Source: Bacteroidota bacterium (GTDB lineage: Bacteria; Bacteroidota; Ignavibacteria; SZUA-365). From it: a DNA stretch of 55,802 bases. How positions within the stretch are numbered: position 1 is the stretch's first letter; each line of letters starts with the position of its first letter. The notes beneath the pieces were generated by a model that saw only the letters and a program-made list of their open reading frames with translations, was not told the DNA's origin and searched no databases. Where the stretch lies: positions 1 through 55,802 of the forward strand of contig JAEYUG010000071.1 of NCBI GenBank assembly GCA_023432805.1, read 5' to 3'. Of the stretch, positions 26,805-35,701 are shown in pieces. Both the position numbers and the translations under genes were made by a program.

Positions 26805-28292
26805 TCATCGCGCCTGCGTCGTGCGCACGCGCATCAGTTCCTCCAACTGTGTCTTGCGGAAAATCACGTCCTTGTCGCGCAGCTTGTCGCCTGTCATGCG
26901 CCACTGCATCGAATCGGAAAACAGGATCGCATCGAAGTCGATCTTGTGCGCGAACGTGCGTCCATTGTTGCGGCGGATCACCGCCAGCACGGTGTCGGCG
27001 TACGTGAGGGTGTCGAGCAGTGCGATCTTCCGCGCATCGATGCGGAAGCTGTCGACGACCGCATACCGGTAGATCAGGTTCAGATCCCTGTTCGCGAAGT
27101 CGCCGCGGGCGAGCAGCGCGTTCTTGAACGACTTCGCATTCGTGAACCTCGTCGCAGAAAGATCTGCAAGCGCCGTCGTATCGACGCGGTCGTCGGCCAG
27201 CCGCTGCATCACCGAGGGTGAAAGCTGGTAGGCACGGGGATCGATCACCTTCTGCTCGAACACGTTCTGCACGAAGTACAGCATCACGAACGAAAGCAGA
27301 CCCGCGGCCACGGGAGCGATCACCCATGCCAGACTGATGCGCCCGAACACTTTGAAATCGACGGACTGTGGATCCTTCGCCAGCCCGACGCCTATCACGG
27401 CTCCGACGAAGCTCTGCGTCGCCGCCAGGGGCACGAGGGGAATCGTCGGGAGGCCGAGCGTGAGCAGCAGAGTCTCGAGTTCCTGCGACGTGAAGAGCAG
27501 CAGCACGATGAATTCGGCAAGCACCACTGCGAATCCCGTGATCGGCGAGATCTTGAACAGATCCTTGCCGACCGTTTCCATCACCTTGTGTCCGTATGTG
27601 CCGATGCCCAGCGCGATCGATAGACCGCCGAGCACGAACAGCAGTGTCGATCCGCTCAGCGCGAAGGGCTCGGTCAGCACCGTGTCGCCAAAGGGCGCCG
27701 CTGCCACGAACATGCCCATCACGTTCGCGATGTTGTTCGCACCCAGTGAGTACGCAGCAAGCGCGCCCACCACGATCAGCGCGATGCGTGTGTAGTTGTC
27801 GAGCGACAGCATGTGGATGCGCCACGTCAGCACCGTGCGCTTGATCAGCTTGAAGATGACGAATCCGAAGGCGCCGGCGATGAGCGGACTCACGAGCCAT
27901 GTCGAGACGATCTTCGACAGCGCCGCCAGATCGGTCGGCGAACCGGTGAACACGTTCCACCCGATGATGGCACCGACAACCGCCTGCGATGTCGACACAG
28001 GCAGCTGCGCACGCGTCATCCACGTGACCGAGAGCGCGACCGCAAGCGCAACCGTGAAGCTGCCGGCAATCGCGTCGATACCACCGAGACTCGTGATTGT
28101 GTTCGTCGTACCCGCGCCGCTGAACACAGCGCCGAGCAGCACGAATACCCCGCCCACGAGGGCGGCGACACGGAATCGCACCATCTTCGACGACACGGCA
28201 GTGCCGAACAGCGTCACCGCGTTGTTCGCGCCGAGCGACCATCCCAGAAAGAGGCCGCTCGAAATGAAGAACCATGTCGAAATGTCGAACAC
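26805..28292 (-). CDS. pit: PiT-family inorganic phosphate transporter
   Basis: 495 residues with about ten membrane helices and both duplicated signatures (WSLGANNAV at about 21 and SLGANNIANVMG at about 184). A soluble C-terminal extension of about 120 residues, unlike short Pit proteins, follows the last helix. GTG start at 28292 shares one base with the TAG of the DUF47 gene (TAGTG), a tight translational coupling typical of the pit-DUF47 pair. Low-affinity H+ or Na+/phosphate import. Confidence 0.93.
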   Translation of the reverse strand: MFDISTWFFISSGLFLGWSLGANNAVTLFGTAVSSKMVRFRVAALVGGVFVLLGAVFSGAGTTNTITSLGGIDAIAGSFTVALAVALSVTWMTRAQLPVSTSQAVVGAIIGWNVFTGSPTDLAALSKIVSTWLVSPLIAGAFGFVIFKLIKRTVLTWRIHMLSLDNYTRIALIVVGALAAYSLGANNIANVMGMFVAAAPFGDTVLTEPFALSGSTLLFVLGGLSIALGIGTYGHKVMETVGKDLFKISPITGFAVVLAEFIVLLLFTSQELETLLLTLGLPTIPLVPLAATQSFVGAVIGVGLAKDPQSVDFKVFGRISLAWVIAPVAAGLLSFVMLYFVQNVFEQKVIDPRAYQLSPSVMQRLADDRVDTTALADLSATRFTNAKSFKNALLARGDFANRDLNLIYRYAVVDSFRIDARKIALLDTLTYADTVLAVIRRNNGRTFAHKIDFDAILFSDSMQWRMTGDKLRDKDVIFRKTQLEELMRVRTTQAR

Positions 28293-28936
28293 TACTCGAA
28301 GCGCTTGATGGCGGCGATCGACAGCTGGTCGCAGGTATCCTCCGACTCTTCGGCGATGCGCTCGATGTGGAACGTGAAGTAGCGCTGGTGGATCTTCTGG
28401 CTCAACTCGAGCTCGTTGCGGAAGATCGTGCGCTTGATCTTTTCAGCGACCTTGTTGGTCTCCTTCTTGTAGAACTGCACCTTCGTCACATAGTCGCGCA
28501 CCGCGTCGATGTTGCGGAAGTACGACCGCACGCCGCTCACGGTGTGCTCGAGGCATGCAACCGCATTCTCCGCAAGATCCAGAAACTCCTGCCGGAGTCC
28601 CGTGTCGATGGCGGGAATCTCGACCGAGAACTCGAGCAGCGTCTCGGTCGTGATGTTCAGCACCTTGTCGCAGCTCTCGAGCAGACCGAGCACGTCGCCC
28701 CGGGATTCCGGGATCAACGTGCGCGTGTACAGCTTGATCTCGATGTTGCGCCGCAGATCGTCGGCCTTGTTCTCGGTCGCGCGCAGATCGGTCAGATAAC
28801 CCTCGAAACTCTCCAGCTGATGATCGAGATAGCACTTGATGCCCTGGCGGAACAGGAGTCCGCCGTTCACCACCAGATCGAGGTACTCGTCGATCTGCGC
28901 CTCGAGCTTCGAGGTGCTCTTGAAGAACATGGTCAT
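28292..28936 (-). CDS. PhoU-like DUF47 (Pit accessory) protein
   Basis: 214 residues, all helical. Typical DUF47 features: an N-terminal helix bundle, ENKADDLRRNIEIKLY and the central SCDKVLNITTETLL. Known partner of PiT transporters that modulates their activity. ATG at 28936 has AGGAG eight bases upstream; ATG 28930 is in frame. Confidence 0.92.
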   Translation of the reverse strand: MTMFFKSTSKLEAQIDEYLDLVVNGGLLFRQGIKCYLDHQLESFEGYLTDLRATENKADDLRRNIEIKLYTRTLIPESRGDVLGLLESCDKVLNITTETLLEFSVEIPAIDTGLRQEFLDLAENAVACLEHTVSGVRSYFRNIDAVRDYVTKVQFYKKETNKVAEKIKRTIFRNELELSQKIHQRYFTFHIERIAEESEDTCDQLSIAAIKRFE

Positions 28937-28970
28937 GTGTGTCACTCCTCCGTGCGCATGTCTGGGAAAC

Positions 28971-30566
28971 TCAGAAGATGCCGAAGACGCCGTGCGGCGT
29001 GATGCCGAGCACGCGGAACCAGGTCTCGCCCGCCACGATGACAAGCAGCCACGCAATCACCATCATCGTGAATCCGAAGCGGAACGTGTCGCCCATGCTG
29101 TAGTGGTCGGTCTCGTAGAGCAGCGCTGCGGGCTTGCTGTTGAACGGCAGCACGTACACATGCTCGATCATGAAGGCCACCGGCAGCGCAAGACTCAATA
29201 CCTCGAATCCGAACCGGTTCGCCACGCCTATCGCGATGGGAATGAAGATCATCGCGCGCATGGTCTTCGACTGGAAGACGAGTGCGCTGAACACCATCAC
29301 ACCCGTCAGCAGCAGATACAGGACCCAGAAGTCCGTTGTCTCGCCGATGCCGAGATGATCGAAGAACGCGTTCACGCTGATCGCCGGCAGGTCGGTCACG
29401 TCGAGTCCCGCCCCCAGCGTATAGGCTCCCGCGCTGAACAGCATCAGATGCCAGGGGATGTCGACGTCGTTCCATTCGACGATGCCGTAGCGCGGTACGA
29501 GCGCGACGATCGCGCCGACAAAGGCCACGGCGGTGGGACTGATACCATGCAGACTGTCAGTCGCCCAGAACCCAAGGATCACGAGGAAAATGACCGCAGA
29601 CTTGATCTCCTGCCCGGAGAGCGCGCCGAGCCGCCTGTATTCATCGCGCAGATGGTCCATGCCGCCCTCGATCTGCGGAAGCCTCTCCTCCGGACGCAGC
29701 GGGAAGTAGATGCGCATCGCCACCAGGTACCCGATGATCATGAGGCCGAGCATCACCGGCAGCTGCGCCAGCATCCAGTCCGCAAAGAACACCTCGCCCC
29801 CCACCGCACCAGTGATCAGCGCCACCGCGAGCAGGTTCGCACCGGATCCGGTCATGAACGCACCCGCACCGAGATTGATGTTCAGCAGGTTCTGCAGCAC
29901 GATGCTGCGTCCGAAGTTGTTGCGCGTCGCACCGCCCTCCGCACCGTAGATCGCGGCGATCACCATGAAGATCGGCAGCAGGATCGCCGCCTTCGCTGTC
30001 GTGGCCGAGATGAACGCCGACAGTACCAGGTTGATCACGATGAATGTGATGAAGATCGTGCTCGTGCTCTTCCCGAAACGAAGGAGCAGCCACAGCGCGA
30101 AGCGCTTGGCGAGTCCTGTCGTCACGAGCATGCTCGCCAGCACGAACGACATGATGTTGAGCCACATCACGGGATGCCCGAGCTGCGCATACGCGGTCTT
30201 CTCCGTCAGCACACCCGTGAGTACGGTGGCGATGATCAGCATCAGCGAGGTCAGATAGTTCGGAATCGCCTGCGTCACCCAGAGAATGATCGACGCGAGA
30301 AAGATCGCGAGCATGAACTCGTTGTTGCGGATGAAACGGTCGAGACCGATCTCGCCGAGCACCTTCTGCGCGGCCTTCGCATGCACGTCGGCTTCCTGCA
30401 GCTGGGTCAGGAAGGGGATGTCGATGACGAAGGCGACGAGTACGAATGCGGCAACGGCGAGGGCGGGACCGACGATGGCAAGCCACCGTTCGATCGGTCC
30501 CTTCGCCCGTCTCGGAAGCCGTTCGATCCGATACTGCTGCATGTCGAGCGGATCATGAAGCGTCAT
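28971..30566 (-). CDS. SLC13/DASS-family anion symporter
   Basis: 531 residues with about 12 membrane segments. The two family motifs are present: ITATTAKAAILLPIF-type (here SATTAKAAILLP) with TGSGANLLAVAL, and the C-terminal MIEHVYVLPFNSKP. Members move sulfate, dicarboxylates or phosphate with Na+. In this operon phosphate or a related oxyanion is the likeliest cargo; that is inference. The internal ATG at 30566 is preferred over 30611. Confidence 0.85.
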   Translation of the reverse strand: MTLHDPLDMQQYRIERLPRRAKGPIERWLAIVGPALAVAAFVLVAFVIDIPFLTQLQEADVHAKAAQKVLGEIGLDRFIRNNEFMLAIFLASIILWVTQAIPNYLTSLMLIIATVLTGVLTEKTAYAQLGHPVMWLNIMSFVLASMLVTTGLAKRFALWLLLRFGKSTSTIFITFIVINLVLSAFISATTAKAAILLPIFMVIAAIYGAEGGATRNNFGRSIVLQNLLNINLGAGAFMTGSGANLLAVALITGAVGGEVFFADWMLAQLPVMLGLMIIGYLVAMRIYFPLRPEERLPQIEGGMDHLRDEYRRLGALSGQEIKSAVIFLVILGFWATDSLHGISPTAVAFVGAIVALVPRYGIVEWNDVDIPWHLMLFSAGAYTLGAGLDVTDLPAISVNAFFDHLGIGETTDFWVLYLLLTGVMVFSALVFQSKTMRAMIFIPIAIGVANRFGFEVLSLALPVAFMIEHVYVLPFNSKPAALLYETDHYSMGDTFRFGFTMMVIAWLLVIVAGETWFRVLGITPHGVFGIF

Positions 30567-30613
30567 GGCGTGGTCACTCCGTAGCGTGAATGGATCTGTG
30601 ACACGGCACACTG

Positions 30614-31081
30614 CTACCAGCTCGTGAAGGGTTGTTTCATGAGCATGGAATTGTAGTAGCGTACGTCGCCGGTGACTTCCTCACCGAGCCAGGCGGGAGA
30701 CTCGAATGCCTCGCCTTCCGAAGCCAGTTCGAGCTCGGCGAGAACGAGTCCCTCATTCTCACCATGGAACTCATCCACTTCAAACGTATGTGATCCGACG
30801 GTCACCAGGTGGCGTGTCTTGTCGATCACACCGGGTTCACAGATCTTCAGCAGCTCTTCGATTTCGTTGACCGGCACCTCGCGCTCCCATTCGTAGCGGC
30901 TGGCGCCCGAGGCGTTGCCGATGCCCTTGATGGTCAGGTAGCCCTTCTCGCCCTTGACGCGCACGCGCACAGTGCGCTCGGGCACCGACGAGAGGTAGCC
31001 CTGCACGATGCGCGTGGCCTTGTGTGCGAAGGGCTTGAAGTCGCCGGCGACGAGGAACTTGCGTTCGATTTCCGTGCTCAT
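30614..31081 (-). CDS. CYTH-domain triphosphate tunnel metalloenzyme
   Basis: 155 residues. Begins MSTEIERKFLV with the ExExK signature (Glu4, Glu6, Lys8). Tunnel residues follow in RTVRVRVKGEKGYLTIK and FEVDEFHGENEGLVLAELEL. Bacterial proteins of this size are usually inorganic triphosphatases. Placed between a second CYTH-like gene (nine-base gap) and an SLC13 transporter, which ties it to phosphate metabolism. Confidence 0.92.
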   Translation of the reverse strand: MSTEIERKFLVAGDFKPFAHKATRIVQGYLSSVPERTVRVRVKGEKGYLTIKGIGNASGASRYEWEREVPVNEIEELLKICEPGVIDKTRHLVTVGSHTFEVDEFHGENEGLVLAELELASEGEAFESPAWLGEEVTGDVRYYNSMLMKQPFTSW

Positions 31082-31090
31082 GATCGCTCC

Positions 31091-31675
31091 TTATTTCATG
31101 CCGACGAGGTTCTTGAGTCCCCGCAGATAGTTGATGTTCGGAAACATGTCGAGCTCGAGCATGCGCACGGTCTCGATCACCTTTGCGGGATCCTCCATCT
31201 CGACGGCGGCGGTGCGGATCCACGTGTCGTCGACTTTCACGTCGGCGATCTCGACGATGCAGTCGTTGATCGTGAAGCCGGTGCGCTTCTTGAAGACGTT
31301 CACGGCCTTGAGCAGCTTCGAAGGACGGATGAGCTCGTCGATGTACTGGTCGAAGGTGTACTCGGCGCGCGTGAAGACCGGAGCGCTGACGCGAAAGCAG
31401 GAGAAGACGCGTTCGATCTCGGGCACGGGCAGCGGAAAGGCGCCCTTCATGATCGGCATCCACAGCTCCAGCCGGTCTTCGTTGACCTGCTGCAGCGTCT
31501 TGATGTCCATCAATCCGTCGCGCACCTTGGTATTGTCCATGCTCACTTCCGAGAGGATATAGATCTCGGCGCTCTCGCGCGTCTTGCCCTCGGGGTGCTG
31601 GCGGATGTTCTGTTCGGCTTGACGCAGGTCGTCGGTGAAGGTTCTCCATTCCCAGCGCGGAATGATGTCGGACAT
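31091..31675 (-). CDS. Divergent CYTH-like protein, first gene of the transport operon
   Basis: 194 residues. It resembles a CYTH fold: an E-rich first strand (SAEIYILSE), an Arg/Lys strand KVRDGLMDIKTL, and DCIVEIADVKVDDTWIRTAAVEME with paired acidic residues. The exact ExExK is absent, so activity may differ. ATG at 31675 (MSDIIPRWEW) is preferred; the frame to 31771 would run into the sigma54 promoter. Family membership is inference from pattern. Confidence 0.65.
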   Translation of the reverse strand: MSDIIPRWEWRTFTDDLRQAEQNIRQHPEGKTRESAEIYILSEVSMDNTKVRDGLMDIKTLQQVNEDRLELWMPIMKGAFPLPVPEIERVFSCFRVSAPVFTRAEYTFDQYIDELIRPSKLLKAVNVFKKRTGFTINDCIVEIADVKVDDTWIRTAAVEMEDPAKVIETVRMLELDMFPNINYLRGLKNLVGMK

Positions 31676-31732
31676 GGGCGCTCCTGTGAGATTGAGTGTG
31701 ATCGGGGTGACGGATGGCAATATGAAAAAGAG

Positions 31733-31748
31733 GGCAATTCTCATGCCA
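31733..31748 (-). promoter_or_regulatory. Sigma54 (-24/-12) promoter of the phosphate-locus operon
   Basis: Minus strand reads TGGCATGAGAATTGCC. GG and GC are 10 bases apart, exactly as sigma54 requires (consensus TGGCAC-N5-TTGC). Predicted transcription start near 31722, about 47 bases before the ATG at 31675. The divergent gene at 34256 encodes a sigma54 activator. Confidence 0.75.
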
Positions 31749-31778
31749 TGGATGGCGTCTTTTTTTCGCACTATTCAC

Positions 31779-31790
31779 GCAATTCTCATG
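31779..31790. repeat. Second copy of a 12-bp element from the sigma54 promoter
   Basis: GCAATTCTCATG occurs at 31734-31745 (inside the promoter) and again here, 45 bases away. This copy keeps the -12 TTGC but has CC in place of the essential GG, so it should not act as a promoter. It may bind sigma54 holoenzyme poorly or be a duplication scar. Confidence 0.5.
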
Positions 31791-31803
31791 GAAATCGTAC
31801 CTT

Positions 31804-31846
31804 GTGACGACGAATGGTCGTCATTGCGACGATTTTTCGTCGTCAC
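31804..31846. promoter_or_regulatory. Nested inverted repeat, probable activator-binding site
   Basis: Outer arms GTGACGACGAA (31804-31814) and TTCGTCGTCAC (31836-31846) are perfect. Inside, TCGTC (31818-31822) pairs with GACGA (31828-31832). Its centre is about 103 bases upstream of the predicted sigma54 start, the classic distance for an NtrC-type enhancer. It also lies just before the plus-strand gene at 31861. Confidence 0.65.
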
Positions 31847-31860
31847 GATCCGGAGAGGAC

Positions 31861-32777
31861 ATGCAGTTGACGCGTCCCATGTTGTTCGGCGCCACGGCAC
31901 TCGCGCTGTTCGCGGTACTGTTCACGTGGTACTTCTATCGCTTCGCCCTCGACATTGGCGGCGCGGTTCCGGTCGCACGAGAGGAGCAGGTCCTCGACAC
32001 GGCATCCCTGCGCAAGCCCGTGGTGTACGTCAGCGTCATCTCCCGCTACCCACCGAACGTGATCAGCAGCGGCTATCAGCCGATGCTCGACTACATGACC
32101 CACCGTTCGCCCTACCGCTTCGAGCTGAAGCTCTGCGCCGAATACGGACAGGCCGTCGACATGCTGCTGCGCGGCGAGGTCGCCGCCGCATTTCTGGGAT
32201 CCTACCTCTACATCACCGCCCGTCGTGATCACGGGGTGCTTCCGATTCTCAAGCCACTCAACAGCACGGGCGCACCCTTCTCCCGCTCTGCCTGTTCACG
32301 AGTACGTCCAGCGACATCCACGACATCCGCGCGCTGCGCGGCCGACGGCTCGCGCTCCCGAGCGAGGAGTCGTACAGTGCGAACTGGCTGCTGCGGCGCG
32401 TGTTCGCGCGGTACGGTATGGGGGTGGGGGATCTGGCCGCAGTCGCGCACTTCCCGCACCACCAGCGGGTGATTCAACAGGTGACCGGCGGCGCGTTCGA
32501 CGCCGGAGTGACCCGCGAGCATCTACTGGGAAACATCCGCGACCGCAGCGTGCGGGTGCTGCTGTATTCGGAGCCCTTTCCCACGAGTCCGATCGTCGTG
32601 GCGCGCACGCACGACACCTCCATCACGCAGGCGATTCGCGATGTCCTGCTCTCGCTGCCGCGCGATGCGAGGGCACGCGCGGCCGTGACACGCGGATGGG
32701 ATCATGAATTCGTGCACGGGTTCGTCGAGGCACACGACGCCGACTACGACGTTGTGCGAGAGATCGTCGACCGATGA
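31861..32777 (+). pseudogene. PhnD-like periplasmic/anchored substrate-binding protein, interrupted by a frameshift
   Basis: The start has GGAGAGG just upstream, an N-terminal membrane anchor (MLFGATALALFAVLFTWYFY), then VVYVSVISRYPPNVISSGYQPMLDYM and AVDMLLRGEVAAAFLGSYLY, as in PhnD-type phosphate/phosphonate-binding proteins. Near 32287-32289 the frame breaks: coding continues one base out of register (LFTSTSSDIHDIRALRGRRL..., then FARYGMGVGDLAAV) to the stop at 32777. Restoring one missing base gives about 305 residues, normal for the family. Followed after seven bases by the kinase gene, so it probably presents ligand to that kinase. Real mutation or assembly error cannot be told apart here. 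Confidence 0.8.
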
Positions 32778-32784
32778 GGACGCC

Positions 32785-34281
32785 ATGCTGAACATCCGCA
32801 CCCGCATCAAGACGCGCATCCTCTCGGTGACCGGCACGGTGATCGTGCTGCTCATGCTGTTGATCTCGTTCGTGCTGCTGATCAAGTGGCGCGAGCTGAT
32901 CATTACGAGCGAGTCGGAGAGCGCACTCTCGATCACGCGCACCTTCTCGGTGTCGGTGATCGACGCGATCATCTTCGAGGAGCAGTCGCTCTACCGGAAG
33001 GAGAACGTGCTGGAGACCTACGTACAGAACTTCATGACGAGGCTCGGCACCGTGCACTATGTAGTGATCGCCGACAGCACCGACGCCCCGATCGTGCAGG
33101 TGAGCAACGATGCTGCATGGGATCCCTCGCGACCGCTGGTGGATGCAACGACGGCAGAGCGTGGCGATGCGCTCGCGATGGATGCTGGACCTGCAGTGCA
33201 CATCATCGAGCACGCGGCATTCGGCTGGACGATGGAAGTGCACCAGCCGCTCGTGTTCTTCGGCACCCGCTGGGGCACGGTCGTGATCGGCTTCGACGCA
33301 CAGCCGATCCGTGATGAGATCCGCAGTGTCTTCATCCTGCTGCTGGTGTCGACGGTGGTGATCACCACGGTCGTGCTTGTGATTTTGTTTCTCTTGATCA
33401 ACAGGATGACGCGGTCGATCGAGGAACTCGTCCGTGCCATCGACTCGATCGACTTCCGCTCGACGGCGCGCGTTGATCTGGCGGCGCGTGAGGATGAGAT
33501 CGGCTACTTCTTCCATCACTTTTCCCTGCTGCAGGATCGCGTCGAGGCGGCACGGCGCGATCTGGAGATGGCGCAGCGCCAGATCTACCAGGCCGAGAAG
33601 CTCGCCTCGATCGGGCGGCTCGCCGCAGGGGTCGCGCATCAGGTCAACAATCCCCTCAACGGCATCAAGTCCTGTCTCTATGCGATCGAGCGCGCGCCCG
33701 GCAACACGGAGCGCACGGCCGAATACCTGCAGCTGATCGGGGAGGGCATCGACGACATCGAGACGGTCGTGCGCAAGCTGCTCGGCTTCGCGCGGCAGCA
33801 GTCCACCAGCGAGTCGCGCATCAGTATCAACGAGGCGATTGGCAAGGTGCTCTCGCTCTTCGAGCTGCGCCTGAAGGAGAAGAACATCGAGGTGCGCACC
33901 GCGCTCGACGAGGCCGTGCACCCGGTGCGCATCGACTCGCACCTGTTCCAGGAGGTGGTGATGAACCTCGTGCTGAACAGTTATGATGCGATCGAACGCG
34001 ATGGCGTGATTGCGATCACGACGGGCAATGTCGACGCGTCGACGGTGTTGATGGAGATCCGCGATACCGGTACGGGCATTGAGCCTGCCGTCCTCGCGCA
34101 CATCTTCGATCCTTTCTTCACGACAAAGGATGTGGGCACGGGCACGGGACTTGGCCTTTCTGTCTGCATGGGCATCATCGAATCACATGGCGGACACATC
34201 GACGTGGTGAGTCGTCCTCACACGGAGACTATGTTCCGCATCACCCTCCCCCGCGATGAAGACGAAACTCCTGATTATTGA
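32785..34281 (+). CDS. Membrane sensor histidine kinase (NtrB/HydH-like)
   Basis: 498 residues. Two membrane segments (about 14-33 and 183-206) flank a periplasmic sensor of about 150 residues. A HAMP-like linker follows, then the dimerisation region with phospho-acceptor His285 in LAAGVAHQVNNPLNGI. ATPase boxes: N (NLVLNSYDA), G1 (DTGTGI), F (FDPFFTTK) and G2 (GTGLGLS). Its 3' end overlaps the response-regulator gene by 26 bases, so the pair is coupled. Class matches kinases that work with sigma54 activators. Confidence 0.93.
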   Translation: MLNIRTRIKTRILSVTGTVIVLLMLLISFVLLIKWRELIITSESESALSITRTFSVSVIDAIIFEEQSLYRKENVLETYVQNFMTRLGTVHYVVIADSTDAPIVQVSNDAAWDPSRPLVDATTAERGDALAMDAGPAVHIIEHAAFGWTMEVHQPLVFFGTRWGTVVIGFDAQPIRDEIRSVFILLLVSTVVITTVVLVILFLLINRMTRSIEELVRAIDSIDFRSTARVDLAAREDEIGYFFHHFSLLQDRVEAARRDLEMAQRQIYQAEKLASIGRLAAGVAHQVNNPLNGIKSCLYAIERAPGNTERTAEYLQLIGEGIDDIETVVRKLLGFARQQSTSESRISINEAIGKVLSLFELRLKEKNIEVRTALDEAVHPVRIDSHLFQEVVMNLVLNSYDAIERDGVIAITTGNVDASTVLMEIRDTGTGIEPAVLAHIFDPFFTTKDVGTGTGLGLSVCMGIIESHGGHIDVVSRPHTETMFRITLPRDEDETPDY

Positions 34282-35602
34282 AGACGAGAAGATCACGCGC
34301 CGCTCGCTGGCAGACATCCTGACCGGTGAGGGCTATGAGGTGTTGACGGCCGAAGACGGCGAGGCCGGCTTGGCGCTGTATCGCGCAGAGCATCCCGCGA
34401 TCGTGATCACCGATCTGCGGCTGCCGCGGCTCAACGGGATCGAGGTGCTCTCGACGGTGCTCGGCGAGGACCCCGGCTGCCGGGTGATTCTCATGACCGC
34501 GCACGCGAGCATCGATACCGCAGTGCAGTCGCTGAAGATCGGTGCCTTCGACTATCTGACAAAACCCTTCTCGCCCGAAAAGCTCATCTCGATTCTGCGC
34601 AACATCCGTCAGCTCGACACGGCGCTGAGCGAGAACGCGGAGCTGCGTCATCGGATCGAGCTGCTCGAGGATCGTTCGATCATCGGTGCATCGGAGGGCA
34701 TGACGCGTCTGGTGGCAACGATCCGCCAGATCGCGCAGAACGATTCGACCGTGTTGATCGAAGGTGAGAGCGGGACGGGCAAGGAACTCGTGGCGCGCGC
34801 GCTGCACAAGTCGAGCGCGAGGAGGGGAGGTCCCTTTGTCGCGGTAAGCGTCTCGAGCATGCCCGAATCCATTCTCGAGAGCGAACTCTTCGGGCATGAG
34901 AAGGGTGCGTTCACGGGTGCGATCCGTCAGCACATCGGCTACTTCGAGCGCGCGGGGGGCGGCATCCTCTTCATCGACGACGTCGACGACGTACCGCTCG
35001 CGATGCAGGTCAAGCTGCTGCGTGTGATTCAGGAGCGGGAGATCACGCATGTGGGCGGCACGCACAGCCTCGGCATCGACGTGCGCATCGTATGCGCGAC
35101 GAAAGTCGATCTGCGCCGGATGGTCGACAACGGCAGCTTCCGCGAGGATCTCTATTACCGGCTCAACATCATTCCCCTGCGCATCCCGCCCCTGCGGGAG
35201 CGGAAAGAAGACATCCCCCTGCTTGTGGAGCATTTCTTCCGCAAGCACCACGCCGAAGACAAGATCATGCTTGTGACGCGTGACATTCACGCGGCGTTGC
35301 AGCGCTACGACTGGCCGGGTAACGTGCGTGAATTGGAGAACATCGTCGAGCGGATGATCGCGCTGTCGTTCAGCGGCGCGATCGACGTCTCGGTGCTGGA
35401 TCTCGACGAGCGCGGGCGGCGGCGTGCTGCGGGTGCGGACGACTTCAGCAGGCACGACTCGCTCGAGGCGTACATCCAAACGAAGGAGGCGCAGATGATC
35501 GAGTGGGCGCTGGCGCAGTGCGGCAACAGCGTCACCGACGCCGCGCGGCTGTTGCGCCTTCCCCGCACCACCCTCGCCAGCAAAATCTCCCGCCTGCTGT
35601 AG
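34256..35602 (+). CDS. NtrC-family sigma54-dependent response regulator
   Basis: 448 residues. Receiver domain 1-120 with phospho-acceptor Asp53 and Lys103. AAA+ domain with Walker A GESGTGKE (170-177), the sigma54-contact loop GAFTGA (217-222), and Walker B LFIDDVDD (238-245), in which the usual second acidic Glu is Asp. C-terminal Fis-type helix-turn-helix (SVTDAARLLRLPRTTLASKISRL, key AARLLRLPRTTL). The likely target is the sigma54 promoter at 31733-31748. Confidence 0.95.
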   Translation: MKTKLLIIEDEKITRRSLADILTGEGYEVLTAEDGEAGLALYRAEHPAIVITDLRLPRLNGIEVLSTVLGEDPGCRVILMTAHASIDTAVQSLKIGAFDYLTKPFSPEKLISILRNIRQLDTALSENAELRHRIELLEDRSIIGASEGMTRLVATIRQIAQNDSTVLIEGESGTGKELVARALHKSSARRGGPFVAVSVSSMPESILESELFGHEKGAFTGAIRQHIGYFERAGGGILFIDDVDDVPLAMQVKLLRVIQEREITHVGGTHSLGIDVRIVCATKVDLRRMVDNGSFREDLYYRLNIIPLRIPPLRERKEDIPLLVEHFFRKHHAEDKIMLVTRDIHAALQRYDWPGNVRELENIVERMIALSFSGAIDVSVLDLDERGRRRAAGADDFSRHDSLEAYIQTKEAQMIEWALAQCGNSVTDAARLLRLPRTTLASKISRLL

Positions 35603-35605
35603 AAA

Positions 35606-35680
35606 GGTCGGTGGACGCCCTCGTCCATCAGTGATGGGCGTTGCGCCAACCGAACGGTCGGTGGACGCCTTCGTCCACCA
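35606..35680. repeat. Two copies of a GGTGGACG hairpin repeat
   Basis: Copies at 35606-35630 and 35656-35680, exactly 50 bases apart, start GGTCGGTGGACGCC and fold as GGTGGACG-loop-CGTCCACC. The first contains the reverse complement of GGACGAGGGCGTCC from the array at 1-134. They sit between convergent gene ends and could also act as terminators. Confidence 0.8.
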
Positions 35681-35701
35681 CACACCGGAGCGCGGACGCC
35701 G

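Noticed and set aside
28836..30584. 582-residue plus-strand open frame
   Set aside because: Antisense to the SLC13 transporter; low-complexity charged composition.
31752..31770. Possible plus-strand sigma54 promoter (TGGCGTC with T run)
   Set aside because: GG-to-GC spacing is 12 instead of 10 bases.
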